A DNA stretch of 64,000 nt from CAVQTK01 sp963716455 (GCA_963716455.1 CAVQTK010000013.1:1-64000); one strand, 5' to 3'; shown: positions 55,623 through 64,000, counted from the first letter of the stretch. Program-made: numbers and translations. The notes: generated from the letters alone by a model not told the origin.

Positions 55623-57275
55623 TTACAGCCATGGATTAGGATGATTCATTTGTTCACGTAATATTGTTGGCTCTGCACAAAGTTGTTTATCAGGATAATC
55701 TTCTCGGTAGTGCCCACCACGGCTTTCCTGACGTTGTAAAGCCGAGCGAACAATTAATTCAGCTAATAGTAAAATATTCCGCAACTCTATTAGGTCACGA
55801 GTGATTACATATTGCCAATAATATTCTTCAATCATGTTTCGTCGTACAAAAATCAAGCGCAATAAATCCTTCAACCCTTCTGCAGTACGCACAATCCCAG
55901 CATAGGAACTCATTTCTCCCCGCAGCCCCCGCCAATGAGCATTGATTTGACTCGCTCGTCTTAAGTCAATAACACCTTGAGAGTTCCAAGGTTGAATCAT
56001 TCCATCAGGCAAAGCATTTTCTAACCATCGCAAAGAGGCTTTTGCCGCATAGCGCGCCATGACTACCCCTTCTAAAAGCGAATTACTCGCCAAGCGATTA
56101 GCACCGTGAAAGCCAATAGAAGCTACTTCACCAATGGCATACAATCGATAAAGATCCGTGGCGCCATCCAGTTTAGCTAAAATTCCACCGCATAAATAAT
56201 GTGCCGCAGGAACCACCGGAATCCTATGCTTACTCATATCGATTCCCAATGAAAGCAAACATTGATAGCTTTCAGGAAAACGTTGCTGAAGGAAATCTTG
56301 GGATCGATGCGTAATATCTAAATGAACGTAATTATAATCACTGCGTTCTATCTCAGTAAAAATAGCTCGGGCAACAATGTCACGAGTAGATAACTCCATT
56401 TGTGCTGGAGCATAATGTTGCATAAATCGCTGTCCGGTTTCTACTAAACGTAAATAAGCTCCTTCGCCTCGCAAGGCTTCAGAAATTAATACATTGTTAT
56501 GAGCAGGATGATAAAGCAAGGTGGGATGAAACTGATAAAATTCCATGTTACTAACTCGAGCACCAGCACGATAGGCCATAGCAATTCCATCACCCGTAGC
56601 AACCTCTGGATTTGACGTATAACGATAAATTTTCCCGGCTCCTCCTGTTGCTAATATGACCACTTTCACTTGGAAAACATGAATTAATCCACTTTGCTCG
56701 TCTAATACATATGCTCCAACAACTGCTTGTGGTTGCACAGGAATACACTCTGGTCCATGTGTAATCAAATTGACTGCAACATGATGCTCAAAAATTGTCA
56801 CTTGATGATTCTGTTGTACCGCTTTAACTAAAGCGCGCATTATTTCTGCTCCAGTTCGATCTCCATGAGTATAAATGCGGCGCTGAGAGTGCCCTCCTTC
56901 GTGGCCTAATGGAAAATTTTTGGCTTGATCAAACTCAACTCCATGTTGTTGTAAAAATTGAATAACTGCTGGCCCTTCACGAATAATTTGCTCTGCTATT
57001 TGACTATCACATAAACCATCTCCAGCAGCTAAAGTATCTGCCACATGCTGGGCAAATGAATCTGTCGCCAAAGAAACTGTAGCAATTCCTCCTTTTGCAT
57101 ACTGACTATTTGATTCATGCAATTTTTTTTTACACAGTAAGGCAATGCGAACCTTTGGGTTAATCCCAACCAAAGTTAAAACATAACTTAATCCCGCTAT
57201 GCCATTACCTATAACCAGTACGTCATAGCAAAAGGATTTCGCCTTGCTGAGAAACTGAATTAGAAGATAATTCAA
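55623..57275 (-). CDS. nadB: L-aspartate oxidase
   Basis: The 550-residue flavoenzyme oxidises aspartate to iminoaspartate, the first step of de novo NAD synthesis. The FAD motif is VLVIGNGIAGLSYVL near residue 20. SNSQYAKGGIATV follows, then the substrate region GGHSQRRIYTHGDRTGAEI, ILATGGAGKIYRYTSNPEVA with TGDGIAMAYRAGA, and MEFYQFHPTLLYH. The catalytic Arg region is LRGEGAYLR, and ANRLASNSLLEGVV closes the FAD site. The length and motif order match NadB rather than the SdhA paralogue. It starts one base from the purC stop, so both lie in one operon. nadA and nadC are not in this window. Confidence 0.93.
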   Translation of the reverse strand: MNYLLIQFLSKAKSFCYDVLVIGNGIAGLSYVLTLVGINPKVRIALLCKKKLHESNSQYAKGGIATVSLATDSFAQHVADTLAAGDGLCDSQIAEQIIREGPAVIQFLQQHGVEFDQAKNFPLGHEGGHSQRRIYTHGDRTGAEIMRALVKAVQQNHQVTIFEHHVAVNLITHGPECIPVQPQAVVGAYVLDEQSGLIHVFQVKVVILATGGAGKIYRYTSNPEVATGDGIAMAYRAGARVSNMEFYQFHPTLLYHPAHNNVLISEALRGEGAYLRLVETGQRFMQHYAPAQMELSTRDIVARAIFTEIERSDYNYVHLDITHRSQDFLQQRFPESYQCLLSLGIDMSKHRIPVVPAAHYLCGGILAKLDGATDLYRLYAIGEVASIGFHGANRLASNSLLEGVVMARYAAKASLRWLENALPDGMIQPWNSQGVIDLRRASQINAHWRGLRGEMSSYAGIVRTAEGLKDLLRLIFVRRNMIEEYYWQYVITRDLIELRNILLLAELIVRSALQRQESRGGHYREDYPDKQLCAEPTILREQMNHPNPWL

Positions 57276-58195
57276 TCATATTTCCAAAACGTTACCAGTC
57301 AAACGATGGTATGCATCTTGGTATGCCTGAGCAGTTTGCTCAATTACGCTGGCCGGTAATTCTGGAGCCGGGGGTTCATAATTCCAGGCAGTAGATGATA
57401 AAAAATTACGTACAATCTGTTTATCAAAGCTAGGTTGGTCTCTTCCTGAAAGATATTGATCTTCAGGCCAAAATCTAGAACTGTCTGGAGTTAACACCTC
57501 ATCAATTAATATCAATTGATTCTGCCACAGACCAAATTCGAACTTAGTATCTGCAATAATAATGCCTTTGTTAATAGCGAACTCAAACCCACGTTTATAA
57601 ATTTGCAAGGAAATATTTTGCAACTGGGCTGCCAAAACATCACCAACTATACTTTTTACCGTAGCGAAATCAATATTTTCATCATGTCCTTCAACTGCTT
57701 TAGTCGCAGGGGTGAAAGAGGTATGGGTAATCGTTGGCTTTGTTTCAATCCGGCAGGTAAACGGTGCCCACAAATAGCTTGAGCTTTTTGATAGTCTTTC
57801 CAACCCGTACCCGCTACGTAGCCACGAACCACACATTCTACAGGTATCGGCTGCGTCCGACGAACTAGCATAGTACGACCCACCAAATCCTCTCCATAAT
57901 TTTCTAAAATCTCTGGCAATAATCCCATTTGCTCAATATCAGTGGTAATCAAGTGATGAGGAATAATATCCTGCAGATAGTTAAACCAAAATGCTGAGAT
58001 TTGAGTTAAAATTTTACCTCTGAAAGGAATGGGGTTTGGCAAAATGACATCAAAGGCACTCAAGCGATCCGTTGCAACAATCAACAAACGTTGATCGTCT
58101 ATAACATAGATATCACGAACTTTACCCCTGGCCAGTAGAGGTAAGGGTAAGTGGGTTTCATAAATAATTTTTGCTTGTTTATTAGATATTACCAT
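57276..58195 (-). CDS. purC: SAICAR synthetase, one apparent frameshift
   Basis: The enzyme joins aspartate to CAIR in purine synthesis. The first frame (ATG 58195) has LLARGKVRDIYVID, LLIVATDRLSAFDVILPNPI, MLVRRTQPIPVECVVRGYVA and GTGWKDYQ. It shifts near 57728 after KQSQRL. The second frame continues THTSFTPATKAVEGHDENID, FEFAINKGIIIADTKFEFGL and LIDEVLTPDSSRFW to 57276. Together they make a full-length protein of about 300 residues. This single-base break in a core gene resembles the one in ileS and is probably sequence error. nadB follows immediately downstream. Confidence 0.92.
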
Positions 58196-58237
58196 AATTG
58201 AACCTCTTTAATTAATTTAGGAAAAATACACATTCCA

Positions 58238-59176
58238 TTACAAAGATAATTGGCAGTTAAAAAATAACTCCGCTTCCTCTTTGTCCAGCTGCATCTGAGC
58301 ACTTAAAGCGCCCGTATCAGCAAAACATTGTTCATCACGCAACTTATGTAAAAATTCTACTCTTACATGACGATTATAGATATCTTGATCAAAATTTAAC
58401 AAATGAACTTCTAGCCACCTCCCTCGCCCAGAAAACATAGGCCTAAAACCAACACATGCCACACCAGGAAGAGGGTGTGAGGACAAACCTAATACTTGCA
58501 CTACATAAACCCCTGCTACACAAACTTCTTTATTAGATAAATTGATATTGGCAGTAGCCATTCCGAGCTGTTTGCCTCGTCCATCACCATGAACAATCTT
58601 ACCACATAAAAAATACCATCTACCTAATAAAGATTTAGCCAACAAAAAATCATTCTTCGACAAAGCTTGACGGATGCGCGTGCTGCTTACCCGGTGGCCT
58701 TCAATTAAAAAAGGCGGGATTTGAATAGTTTGAAATTGATAACGTTTACCTAATTTTTGTAATAAACCAACATCTCCTTGACGCTTTGCGCCAAAATGAA
58801 AATCGTCACCAATAATTAGGATTTTAATGCCTAATTGCTTAACTAATATTTCTTGTACAAATTCTTCTGCTGAATATTGGGCTAATTGAGCATTAAAGCG
58901 TAAACAAACTAGATAATCTATTGCGTATTCTTCAAGTAATCGCCATTTTTCGTGGAAACGCATTAATCGAGGAATAATAAGCTGTCGGTGAAAAAATTCA
59001 TAGGGATAAGGTTCAAAAGTAATGACAACAGTCGGTAAATTCAATTTTCTTCCATTTTCGCGAAGCTTGGATAGCAGCTGCTGATGCCCAAGATGAAAAC
59101 CATCAAAATTACCTATAGTGGCAACGCAACTTGATATTGCTTGAGTTAAACGCAGTTGGCCTCGAATTAATTTCAT
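58238..59176 (-). CDS. ribF: Bifunctional riboflavin kinase / FAD synthetase
   Basis: The 312-residue cytosolic enzyme makes FMN and FAD from riboflavin. The N-terminal adenylyltransferase half has the nucleotide motif IGNFDGFHLGHQQLL, VVITFEPYPYEFF and VSSTRIRQALSKNDF. The C-terminal kinase half has GKIVHGDGRGKQLGMATAN, GVYVVQVLG, and HLLNFDQDIYNRHVRVEFL with KLRDEQCF. In Coxiella and Legionella ribF normally lies close to ileS-lspA and rpsT; here purC, nadB, a toxin-antitoxin pair, malic enzyme and the PEBP gene stand between ribF and ileS. Confidence 0.95.
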   Translation of the reverse strand: MKLIRGQLRLTQAISSCVATIGNFDGFHLGHQQLLSKLRENGRKLNLPTVVITFEPYPYEFFHRQLIIPRLMRFHEKWRLLEEYAIDYLVCLRFNAQLAQYSAEEFVQEILVKQLGIKILIIGDDFHFGAKRQGDVGLLQKLGKRYQFQTIQIPPFLIEGHRVSSTRIRQALSKNDFLLAKSLLGRWYFLCGKIVHGDGRGKQLGMATANINLSNKEVCVAGVYVVQVLGLSSHPLPGVACVGFRPMFSGRGRWLEVHLLNFDQDIYNRHVRVEFLHKLRDEQCFADTGALSAQMQLDKEEAELFFNCQLSL

Positions 59177-59609
59177 TTACTTTTTTCTACCTAAAGCTTG
59201 AGCTAGAAGCGTAAGTTGCAAAGCCAGGCGCCACACGTGATCAATCTATTTGGCCCCTGGAGCGAAATCAACCGGAATAGGGTATTTTACCATATTTTTT
59301 ATGTAATCTTATATCAAGATAATTGAAGCGCTGTTTCTTATTTGAAATCAATAGATTAATCTAATTTTTGCAAAACAAATATACCCACTATTAGATGAAA
59401 AAACACTTTTATTTGCTCAGATCTATTACGCGGATAAAAGACTTTATCATTGTGTAAAATTTCTAGACTATGAAGCTTTTCTAAGTCATTCAAAATTGAT
59501 TTAACAACTTTAAAGTATAAAAATTAACGGTAATATCTAAGGTCATTATTATTGACAAACACACAAAAAAAAGGCATAGTTAGCACGTCAATAAAAAGAG
59601 GAGTATACC
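59177..59609. other. Intergenic region between ribF and rpsT
   Basis: No gene is supported in this divergent region of 430 bases. It holds the rpsT promoter at 59552-59580 and presumably the ribF promoter. Legionellales relatives often have murJ (mviN) between rpsT and ribF; it is absent here. Confidence 0.5.
59552..59580 (+). promoter_or_regulatory. rpsT promoter
   Basis: TTGACA at 59552 and CATAGT at 59575 are separated by 17 bases, about 30 bases before the rpsT start. Confidence 0.6.
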
Positions 59610-59906
59610 GTGGCTAATTCACGACAAGCAACAAAGCGAGCAGAACAAAATCGAGAAAGAGCAGCTCATAATGCTAGCCAGCGTTCACGTTTGCGTACAG
59701 CAATAAAAAAATTGCGTAAATCAATCGAAACTGATTCACAAAATCAATCTATTCCAGAAAAAATAGTACAAAAAACCATATCTATTATTGACAAGTCTGT
59801 TACTAAAGGTCTTACTCATCCTAATAAAGCAGCTCGCCTCAAAAGCCGTCTGAGTCGGAGTTTGCGGAAAAATTCTCAGACTAAGCTTGTAGAATCTTCT
59901 AATTAA
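59610..59906 (+). CDS. rpsT: 30S ribosomal protein S20
   Basis: The 98-residue protein binds 16S rRNA in the small subunit body. It starts at GTG with a strong GAGGAG site; GTG is the natural choice because the conserved MANSRQATKRAEQNRERAAH start begins there. The long helical basic pattern RSRLRTAIKKLRKSIE and KGLTHPNKAARLKSRLSR are S20 signatures. It is somewhat longer than the E. coli protein (87 residues) owing to a C-terminal tail. It converges with obgE nine bases downstream. Confidence 0.95.
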   Translation: MANSRQATKRAEQNRERAAHNASQRSRLRTAIKKLRKSIETDSQNQSIPEKIVQKTISIIDKSVTKGLTHPNKAARLKSRLSRSLRKNSQTKLVESSN

Positions 59907-59915
59907 ATAATTAAA

Positions 59916-60932
59916 TTAGACCGAAGTTTGCTTAGATAAATAAGAACTGATTTGCTGACATAATTCTTTAGTACCCTTACGTTGGATTGCTGATATTTCA
60001 AAAACGGGTCCTTGCCATTTGCACGCCTTTATCACTTGCTGACAGCGGCTTTGACTTTCATCACTAGGCATTAAATCCATTTTATTAAACACTAACCAGC
60101 GTTCTTTTTTTGACAGCACCTCACTAAATAGATTGATTTCAGTAGTTACCGTATGAATAGCCTCAACAGGATTCTCATTGCCCTCACCGGTAATATCTAC
60201 TAAATGCAGTAACAAACTAGTACGGCTTAAATGTTTCAAAAATTGAACCCCTAGACCCAAACCTTGACTCGCTCCAGAAATTAAGCCTGGAATATCCGCT
60301 ACTACAAAACTGTTATAGTCATCCACACTGACAACGCCCAAATGTGGATGTAACGTGGTGAAAGGATAATCCGCTACTTTAGGAGTAGCGTGTGAGATAG
60401 CACGAATGAGAGTGGATTTTCCTGCGTTAGGTAAACCACATAAACCGACATCTGCCAATAGCTTAAGCTCCAAACGCAACTTTCTGTGCTCACCTATAGA
60501 ACCTAAAGTTGTCTGTCGAGGAGCCCGATTGACACTGCTTTTGAATCGCGCATTTCCTAGTCCGTGAAAACCGCCTTTAGCTACGCATAAAGATTGGCCA
60601 GATTCGACCAAATCACCAATTAATTCTTCAGTTTGTGTATCATACACAATAGTTCCAAGAGGTACAGGTATATACAAATCTTCGCCACTTTTCCCTCTTC
60701 GTAGCTTTCCCATTCCAGATTGACCGTTTGCAGCCCTGTGCTCAGGTTTATGACGGAAATTGGATAACGTATTTAAATGAAGATCGGCTACTAGATAAAC
60801 ACTGCCACCATCACCGCCATCGCCACCATCTGGTCCTCCGCGAGGAATATATTTTTCGCGACGAAAACTAAGGCAGCCGGAGCCTCCTTTCCCCGCCTCT
60901 ACACGTATAACTACTTCATCGACAAATTTCAT
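59916..60932 (-). CDS. obgE: GTPase ObgE/CgtA
   Basis: The 338-residue GTPase acts in late 50S ribosome assembly and stress control. The N-terminal Obg fold is glycine-rich (KGGSGCLSFRREKYIPRGG, DGGDGGDGGSVYLVAD). The G domain has G1 LPNAGKSTL, switch residues in ADYPFTTLHPHLG, G3 VADIPGLISGASQGLGLG and G4 NKMDL. The short C-terminus lacks the long acidic tail of E. coli. It follows rpmA and rplU in the usual rplU-rpmA-obgE order on this strand. Confidence 0.96.
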   Translation of the reverse strand: MKFVDEVVIRVEAGKGGSGCLSFRREKYIPRGGPDGGDGGDGGSVYLVADLHLNTLSNFRHKPEHRAANGQSGMGKLRRGKSGEDLYIPVPLGTIVYDTQTEELIGDLVESGQSLCVAKGGFHGLGNARFKSSVNRAPRQTTLGSIGEHRKLRLELKLLADVGLCGLPNAGKSTLIRAISHATPKVADYPFTTLHPHLGVVSVDDYNSFVVADIPGLISGASQGLGLGVQFLKHLSRTSLLLHLVDITGEGNENPVEAIHTVTTEINLFSEVLSKKERWLVFNKMDLMPSDESQSRCQQVIKACKWQGPVFEISAIQRKGTKELCQQISSYLSKQTSV

Positions 60933-60989
60933 TTATTTATTTTTAACGAATTGGAATGGGAGGTGGACAGAATAATGCAGTGATTTTAA

Positions 60990-61256
60990 TTACTCGGTAA
61001 CTTCTGGTTCTACAGAAACAAATTGATAATTACTAGGTCCCTTTCGAGCAAATAAAACTTTGCCCTTAATCAAAGCATAGAGAGTATAGTCACGTCCCAT
61101 ACCTACTCCTTTCCCAGGATGATATTGGGTGCCTCTTTGACGAATAATAATATTGCCTGGTATAACAATTTGACCACCAAAATTTTTAACCCCTAATCGC
61201 TTTGAATGAGAATCGCGACCATTTTTACTACTACCGCCCGCTTTCTTATGTGCCAT
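60990..61256 (-). CDS. rpmA: 50S ribosomal protein L27
   Basis: The 88-residue protein has the typical start MAHKKAGGSSKNGRDSHSKR with a basic tail that reaches the peptidyl-transferase centre. It continues GVKNFGGQIVIPGNIIIRQR and GTQYHPGKGVGMGRDYTLYA. Length and sequence are standard. It lies three bases after rplU and is followed after 57 bases by obgE. Confidence 0.97.
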   Translation of the reverse strand: MAHKKAGGSSKNGRDSHSKRLGVKNFGGQIVIPGNIIIRQRGTQYHPGKGVGMGRDYTLYALIKGKVLFARKGPSNYQFVSVEPEVTE

Positions 61257-61259
61257 AGA

Positions 61260-61598
61260 TTACTCCTCGTGCTTAGATGAAAAATTCTCAGCTTCAATGC
61301 CAGTTACTTTTATCTTAGTATAATTCTGACGATGGCCTTGATGTTTCATGTGATGTTTACGGCGTTTAAATTTGATTATGTTAATTTTTTTTGCCCGACC
61401 ATGCTCAATAATTTCACCAATTACTCTAGTGTTAGCTAATAATGGCGCCCCAACATTTAAATTTTGATCATTAGCAACTAATAATACTTCTTCAAAATTA
61501 ACTGTTTCTCCTGCTTCTACAGGCAATCTTTCTATTTTAATGGTCTGTCCAGGACAAACTCGATATTGTTTACCGCCAGTGCGGATTATTGCATACAT
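61260..61598 (-). CDS. rplU: 50S ribosomal protein L21
   Basis: The start MYAIIRTGGKQYRVCPGQ is the conserved L21 N-terminus, so I chose ATG 61598 over an upstream ATG at 61610 that would add four residues. ERLPVEAGETVNFEEVLLV and the basic KFKRRKHHMKHQGHRQNYT segment before the terminal TGIEA are family features. The acidic C-terminal tail (AENFSSKHEE) makes it slightly longer than usual (112 residues). It is the first gene of the rplU-rpmA-obgE operon. Confidence 0.96.
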   Translation of the reverse strand: MYAIIRTGGKQYRVCPGQTIKIERLPVEAGETVNFEEVLLVANDQNLNVGAPLLANTRVIGEIIEHGRAKKINIIKFKRRKHHMKHQGHRQNYTKIKVTGIEAENFSSKHEE

Positions 61599-61636
61599 GT
61601 GGCTCCCCATTAGGTTCTAAATTAATCAAAAGACAA

Positions 61637-61665
61637 ATTTTAAGCATTTTACTAAAGCAAGTCAA
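61637..61665 (-). promoter_or_regulatory. rplU operon promoter
   Basis: On the minus strand TTGACT (61665-61660) and TAAAAT (61642-61637) are separated by 17 bases, about 38 bases before the rplU start. Confidence 0.6.
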
Positions 61666-61702
61666 GAATACTTTTAGATATCAATTTTATATAAGATTTT
61701 TC

Positions 61703-61731
61703 TTGACACTAGCAATGAGACTCCCTAGCAT
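61703..61731 (+). promoter_or_regulatory. ispB promoter
   Basis: TTGACA at 61703 and TAGCAT at 61726 are separated by 17 bases, ending about 31 bases before the ispB start. It is divergent from the rplU promoter. Confidence 0.6.
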
Positions 61732-61762
61732 GGGGAACTACAATAACGACTAGCGGTCAATC

Positions 61763-62776
61763 ATGACTTTAATCAATATAGCTGACGAATCTAAATCAAC
61801 ACCAACTCTTATTGAGATTCAACAATTACTTTGCGATGACTTAAATTCCATTAGCCGCTTGATTAGCGAACAATTAATTTCTAATGTGCCAGTTATCCAA
61901 ACTATCTCTCAACACATTATCAATAGCGGTGGTAAACGCTTGCGTCCTCTTATCGTCTTATTAAGCTCAAAGATTTTTGGCTATCAGCACCCTAATAACG
62001 AACATCATGAATTAGCGGCCGTTATTGAATTTGTTCATACAGCCACACTGCTACATGATGATGTAGTTGATGCTTCTAAACTTCGTCGTGGACAAGATAC
62101 AGCTAACCAGATTTGGGGTAACCAAGCCAGTGTATTAGTTGGCGACTTTCTTTATTCGCGAGCCTTCCAACTGCTCACCCGCCGCAATAACTTCGCGGCC
62201 ATGCGGGTGTTGGCAAAAACCACCAATGCCATAGCTGAGGGAGAAGTAACACAGTTACTGTATCGATATAATCCTGATATTACCGAAGCAGAGTACATGG
62301 AAGTTATTCGTCGTAAAACTGCTTGTTTATTTAGCGCTGCGGCAGAAGTAGGCGCATTATTAGGCAATGCGAACCCCGCTCAGCAAGAAGCTATTGCTGA
62401 TTACGGATTACATATTGGTATTGCATTTCAAATTATTGATGACTTACTTGATTATACGGCCCATCAAAATGAAATGGGAAAAAATGTAGGAGATGATTTA
62501 TCTGAAGGACGAGCTACTCTGCCACTTATTTATGCTTTACGTCATTGTTCCCCAGAAACGTCTGCTATACTTCGTGATGCCATCAAAGAAGGCGATCTGA
62601 GCCAATTAGAAAATGTTTTAGCAGCAATGACTAAAACGAATGCTAAACAATATACCCTCACCATTGCAAAGCAACATGCCGAATATGCAATCAATGCCCT
62701 ACAAGGTTTGCCAGCCAATCCTTATCGTCATGCAATGCAACAATTAATTGAATTTGTTATGGAACGTAATTATTAA
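61763..62776 (+). CDS. ispB: Octaprenyl diphosphate synthase
   Basis: The 337-residue trans-prenyltransferase builds the long isoprenoid side chain of ubiquinone. Substrate and Mg2+ motifs are GGKRLRPLIVLLSSKIFG, the first Asp-rich motif in TATLLHDDVVDASKLRRGQD and the second in IAFQIIDDLLDYTA, followed by GKNVGDDLSEGRATLPLIYA. WGNQASVLVGDFLYSRAF is also conserved. The length is usual for IspB. It is divergent from rplU, as in many gammaproteobacteria, and is followed by tRNA-Pro. Confidence 0.94.
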   Translation: MTLINIADESKSTPTLIEIQQLLCDDLNSISRLISEQLISNVPVIQTISQHIINSGGKRLRPLIVLLSSKIFGYQHPNNEHHELAAVIEFVHTATLLHDDVVDASKLRRGQDTANQIWGNQASVLVGDFLYSRAFQLLTRRNNFAAMRVLAKTTNAIAEGEVTQLLYRYNPDITEAEYMEVIRRKTACLFSAAAEVGALLGNANPAQQEAIADYGLHIGIAFQIIDDLLDYTAHQNEMGKNVGDDLSEGRATLPLIYALRHCSPETSAILRDAIKEGDLSQLENVLAAMTKTNAKQYTLTIAKQHAEYAINALQGLPANPYRHAMQQLIEFVMERNY

Positions 62777-62843
62777 GTTAGACTTACGACCCGCATTGAA
62801 ACCTCTATCTAAATCCACTAAACTAGTTTCCTCTTCTAATTTT

Positions 62844-62917
62844 CGGGGTGTAGCTCAGTTTGGTAGAGCACTGCCTTCGGGAGGCAGGGGTCGCAAGTTC
62901 GAATCCTGTCACCCCGA
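62844..62917 (+). tRNA. tRNA-Pro (anticodon CGG)
   Basis: The 74-base gene has the acceptor stem CGGGGTG/CACCCCG with discriminator A, D arm TAGCTC..GAGC, anticodon stem CTGCC/GGCAG around the loop TTCGGGA (anticodon CGG, reading CCG) and T arm with GTTCGAATC. CCA is not encoded. No integrase or duplicated 3' end was seen next to it. Confidence 0.95.
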
Positions 62918-63004
62918 CTCTAACTTTAACTAAGATTCGCTAGAATGAATCAAATATTTACCCTTTGGTTGCTGTCTTACACTATATTTTTATGAAAAGT
63001 CAAT

Positions 63005-63032
63005 TTGACAGTTTGTCGTTTTATGCTATGCT
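63005..63032 (+). promoter_or_regulatory. Promoter of the small two-gene operon
   Basis: TTGACA at 63005 and TATGCT at 63027 are separated by 16 bases. This supports the ATG at 63071 as the true start of the next gene, since a longer frame would begin inside the promoter. Confidence 0.6.
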
Positions 63033-63070
63033 GTACCTCAGCGATAACCTTAAAAAAGGAACTTGCAACT

Positions 63071-63358
63071 ATGACAAATTCTACTAAACGCATTGTAGTG
63101 CAGGTAACACCAAGACAAAAACAAGAAATTGTTTTAATTGCTAAACGCATGGGATTAAATATCAGTGAACTAATGCGTCAAGCAGCACGAAAATTTCAAT
63201 CTGTTTCTGAACAGAAAGGAATTGAATCTTTACTCAATCAAGTGCATCTTTCTACCATAGAAGCTAAACAGGCATTGGATGAAACGCTCGCATTTGTTAA
63301 TGATTCCAATCAACGCATGGAAGCCATGAAAGGAAATAACTATGAGCGTAACGAATAA
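63071..63358 (+). CDS. Ribbon-helix-helix-like DNA-binding protein (95 aa)
   Basis: I chose ATG 63071, which has an AAAGGAACT site and a promoter upstream. The start NSTKRIVVQVTPRQKQEIVL, then IAKRMGLNISELMRQAARK, has the strand-helix-turn-helix pattern of CopG/MobC-like proteins. The C-terminal half is helical (EAKQALDETLAFVND). It overlaps the next gene by 17 bases. A plasmid-mobilisation accessory or antitoxin-like regulator is possible. No relaxase or toxin is nearby in the window. Confidence 0.6.
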   Translation: MTNSTKRIVVQVTPRQKQEIVLIAKRMGLNISELMRQAARKFQSVSEQKGIESLLNQVHLSTIEAKQALDETLAFVNDSNQRMEAMKGNNYERNE

Positions 63359-63560
63359 GGCTTGGGAAGCGCTTACTCACGTCATTAAAATGAATGACAA
63401 AATAATCTCTCTCGCTAGTGTAGTCAAAGAACAGCAGACCAAAATAGAAACTCTTACCGAACGTGTAATAAAATTAGAAGCTACCCTTGAAGTTTTGATT
63501 CGCGCCGGAGAAATTAAAAGAATTAATTTCTTGCTAAAAGATAATGTAGAAATTTTGTAG
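63342..63560 (+). CDS. Small coiled-coil protein (72 aa)
   Basis: The start overlaps the preceding gene. Residues 25-60 form a coiled coil (LASVVKEQQTKIETLTERVI, KLEATLEVLIRAG) and the C-terminus is basic. It has no catalytic motif. It is probably translated together with, and partners, the DNA-binding protein upstream. The family is unrecognised. Confidence 0.5.
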   Translation: MSVTNKAWEALTHVIKMNDKIISLASVVKEQQTKIETLTERVIKLEATLEVLIRAGEIKRINFLLKDNVEIL

Positions 63561-63800
63561 CCCCTTCAAAATAATCCGCCAATCTTCTACGCCATTACAT
63601 GAACAGTTACGAAGAGCGTTGTAATAGCTCATGGGATACCTGCCTACAAGTGAACGTTCAGCTGTTAGACAAGTTTGAATGAAAAATTGACGAAAAAGCG
63701 GAGAAAACACTTAATTTGAGCATTTTGAGGAAATTTTTCATTTCAAAATTGGCAACAGATGGGCGTTCTAAGCTATAAGATAAGCATTACACCACCACGA
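63561..63800. other. Intergenic region before ptsP 3' end
   Basis: No gene or clear repeat is visible in this 240-base convergent spacer. Confidence 0.4.
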
Positions 63801-64000
63801 TTAAAAACGTCCTGCCCGAATTAAACCACCTAACCCTGCTTCCTCTAAAGCCAATTCCATATGACAACGTATTTCGATAGGATCATCCATTTTTAAAACT
63901 TGTCTCAACAAATCTTTAGCCCGAGCTAAAGTAAACTTATTAATTACCCACTTGACCCGTGACAAAGCACGCGGGCTCATGCTTAATGCATTAAAACCCA
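63801..64000 (-). CDS. ptsP: Nitrogen-PTS phosphoenolpyruvate phosphotransferase, C-terminal part
   Basis: The gene runs off the window end. The visible 66 codons read GFNALSMSPRALSRVKWVIN, then KFTLARAKDLLRQVLKMDDP and IEIRCHMELALEEAGLGGLI, ending RAGRF. The G-F-x-x-LSM-x-P and RVKWVI phrases are characteristic of the PtsP/enzyme I C-terminal PEP-binding domain, and the LE-AGLGGLIRAG tail is typical of PtsP as I recall it. PtsP phosphorylates NPr in the nitrogen-related PTS. A near-identical copy of its last 35 codons lies at 21786-21888. Confidence 0.8.
   Translation of the reverse strand, partial: GFNALSMSPRALSRVKWVINKFTLARAKDLLRQVLKMDDPIEIRCHMELALEEAGLGGLIRAGRF

Noticed and set aside
63005..63070. 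Longer N-terminus for the ribbon-helix-helix protein
   Set aside because: The upstream start lies on a good -35/-10 promoter and encodes an atypical Cys-rich stretch; the ATG at 63071 has a proper ribosome-binding site.

Overview
The window reads as a chromosomal segment of an AT-rich, host-associated gammaproteobacterium of the order Legionellales (Coxiella/Legionella/Rickettsiella-like). Support comes from core genes with gammaproteobacterial character (ileS-lspA, ribF, rpsT, obgE-rpmA-rplU, ispB followed by tRNA-Pro, ptsP), many large eukaryote-like or orphan proteins resembling Dot/Icm effectors, and direct-repeat promoter boxes matching the PmrA consensus known from Legionella and Coxiella. 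The genus cannot be fixed from sequence alone. Bases 1 to about 690 are strikingly GC-rich and carry a broken actinobacterial-type GNAT gene; this looks like a chimeric contig end rather than part of this genome.

Layout. 0.7-4.2 kb: decayed accessory DNA with an unknown broken minus-strand gene, a group II intron reverse-transcriptase remnant and a DUF3846-like remnant. 4.2-8.8 kb: a 958-residue leucine-rich-repeat protein followed by a truncated second copy. 9.3-11.8 kb: a zinc alcohol dehydrogenase, a decayed aldo/keto reductase and a 2H phosphoesterase. 12-46 kb: an effector-like island holding about ten large orphan proteins separated by scraps of ordinary genes (AAA ATPase, AbiEii, 5'-nucleotidase, RecB-like nuclease, MazG, ptsP, peptide deformylase, M20 amidohydrolase, glutamine synthetase, BrnA) and by eight copies of a palindromic repeat of about 105 bp. 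46.5-49.3 kb: a YheO-type regulator translationally coupled to an aminotransferase, then a Rho-like protein with a destroyed P-loop. 49.3-64 kb: a conserved housekeeping block (lspA, ileS, PEBP, malic enzyme, a PIN toxin/antitoxin pair, nadB, purC, ribF, rpsT, obgE, rpmA, rplU, ispB, tRNA-Pro, ptsP).

How the genes work together. The main signal is a set of island genes that share two things. First, a C-terminal module of about 120 residues (motifs K-I-[LI]-[DE]-L-D, C-W and F-C-Y-x-F-G) is attached to different N-terminal domains in four genes: a domain resembling plant IQM proteins, a helical-repeat domain, and a duplicated domain with papain-like His/Cys motifs. Second, a tandem TTAATATT-N3-TTAATATT-type box lies upstream of six genes, spaced as a PmrA site and followed by a possible -10. 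Together these suggest a co-regulated set of secreted effectors.

Caveat. ileS and purC, which should be intact, each carry one single-base frameshift. Some of the many apparent pseudogenes may therefore be sequence errors, and every frameshift call here is provisional.
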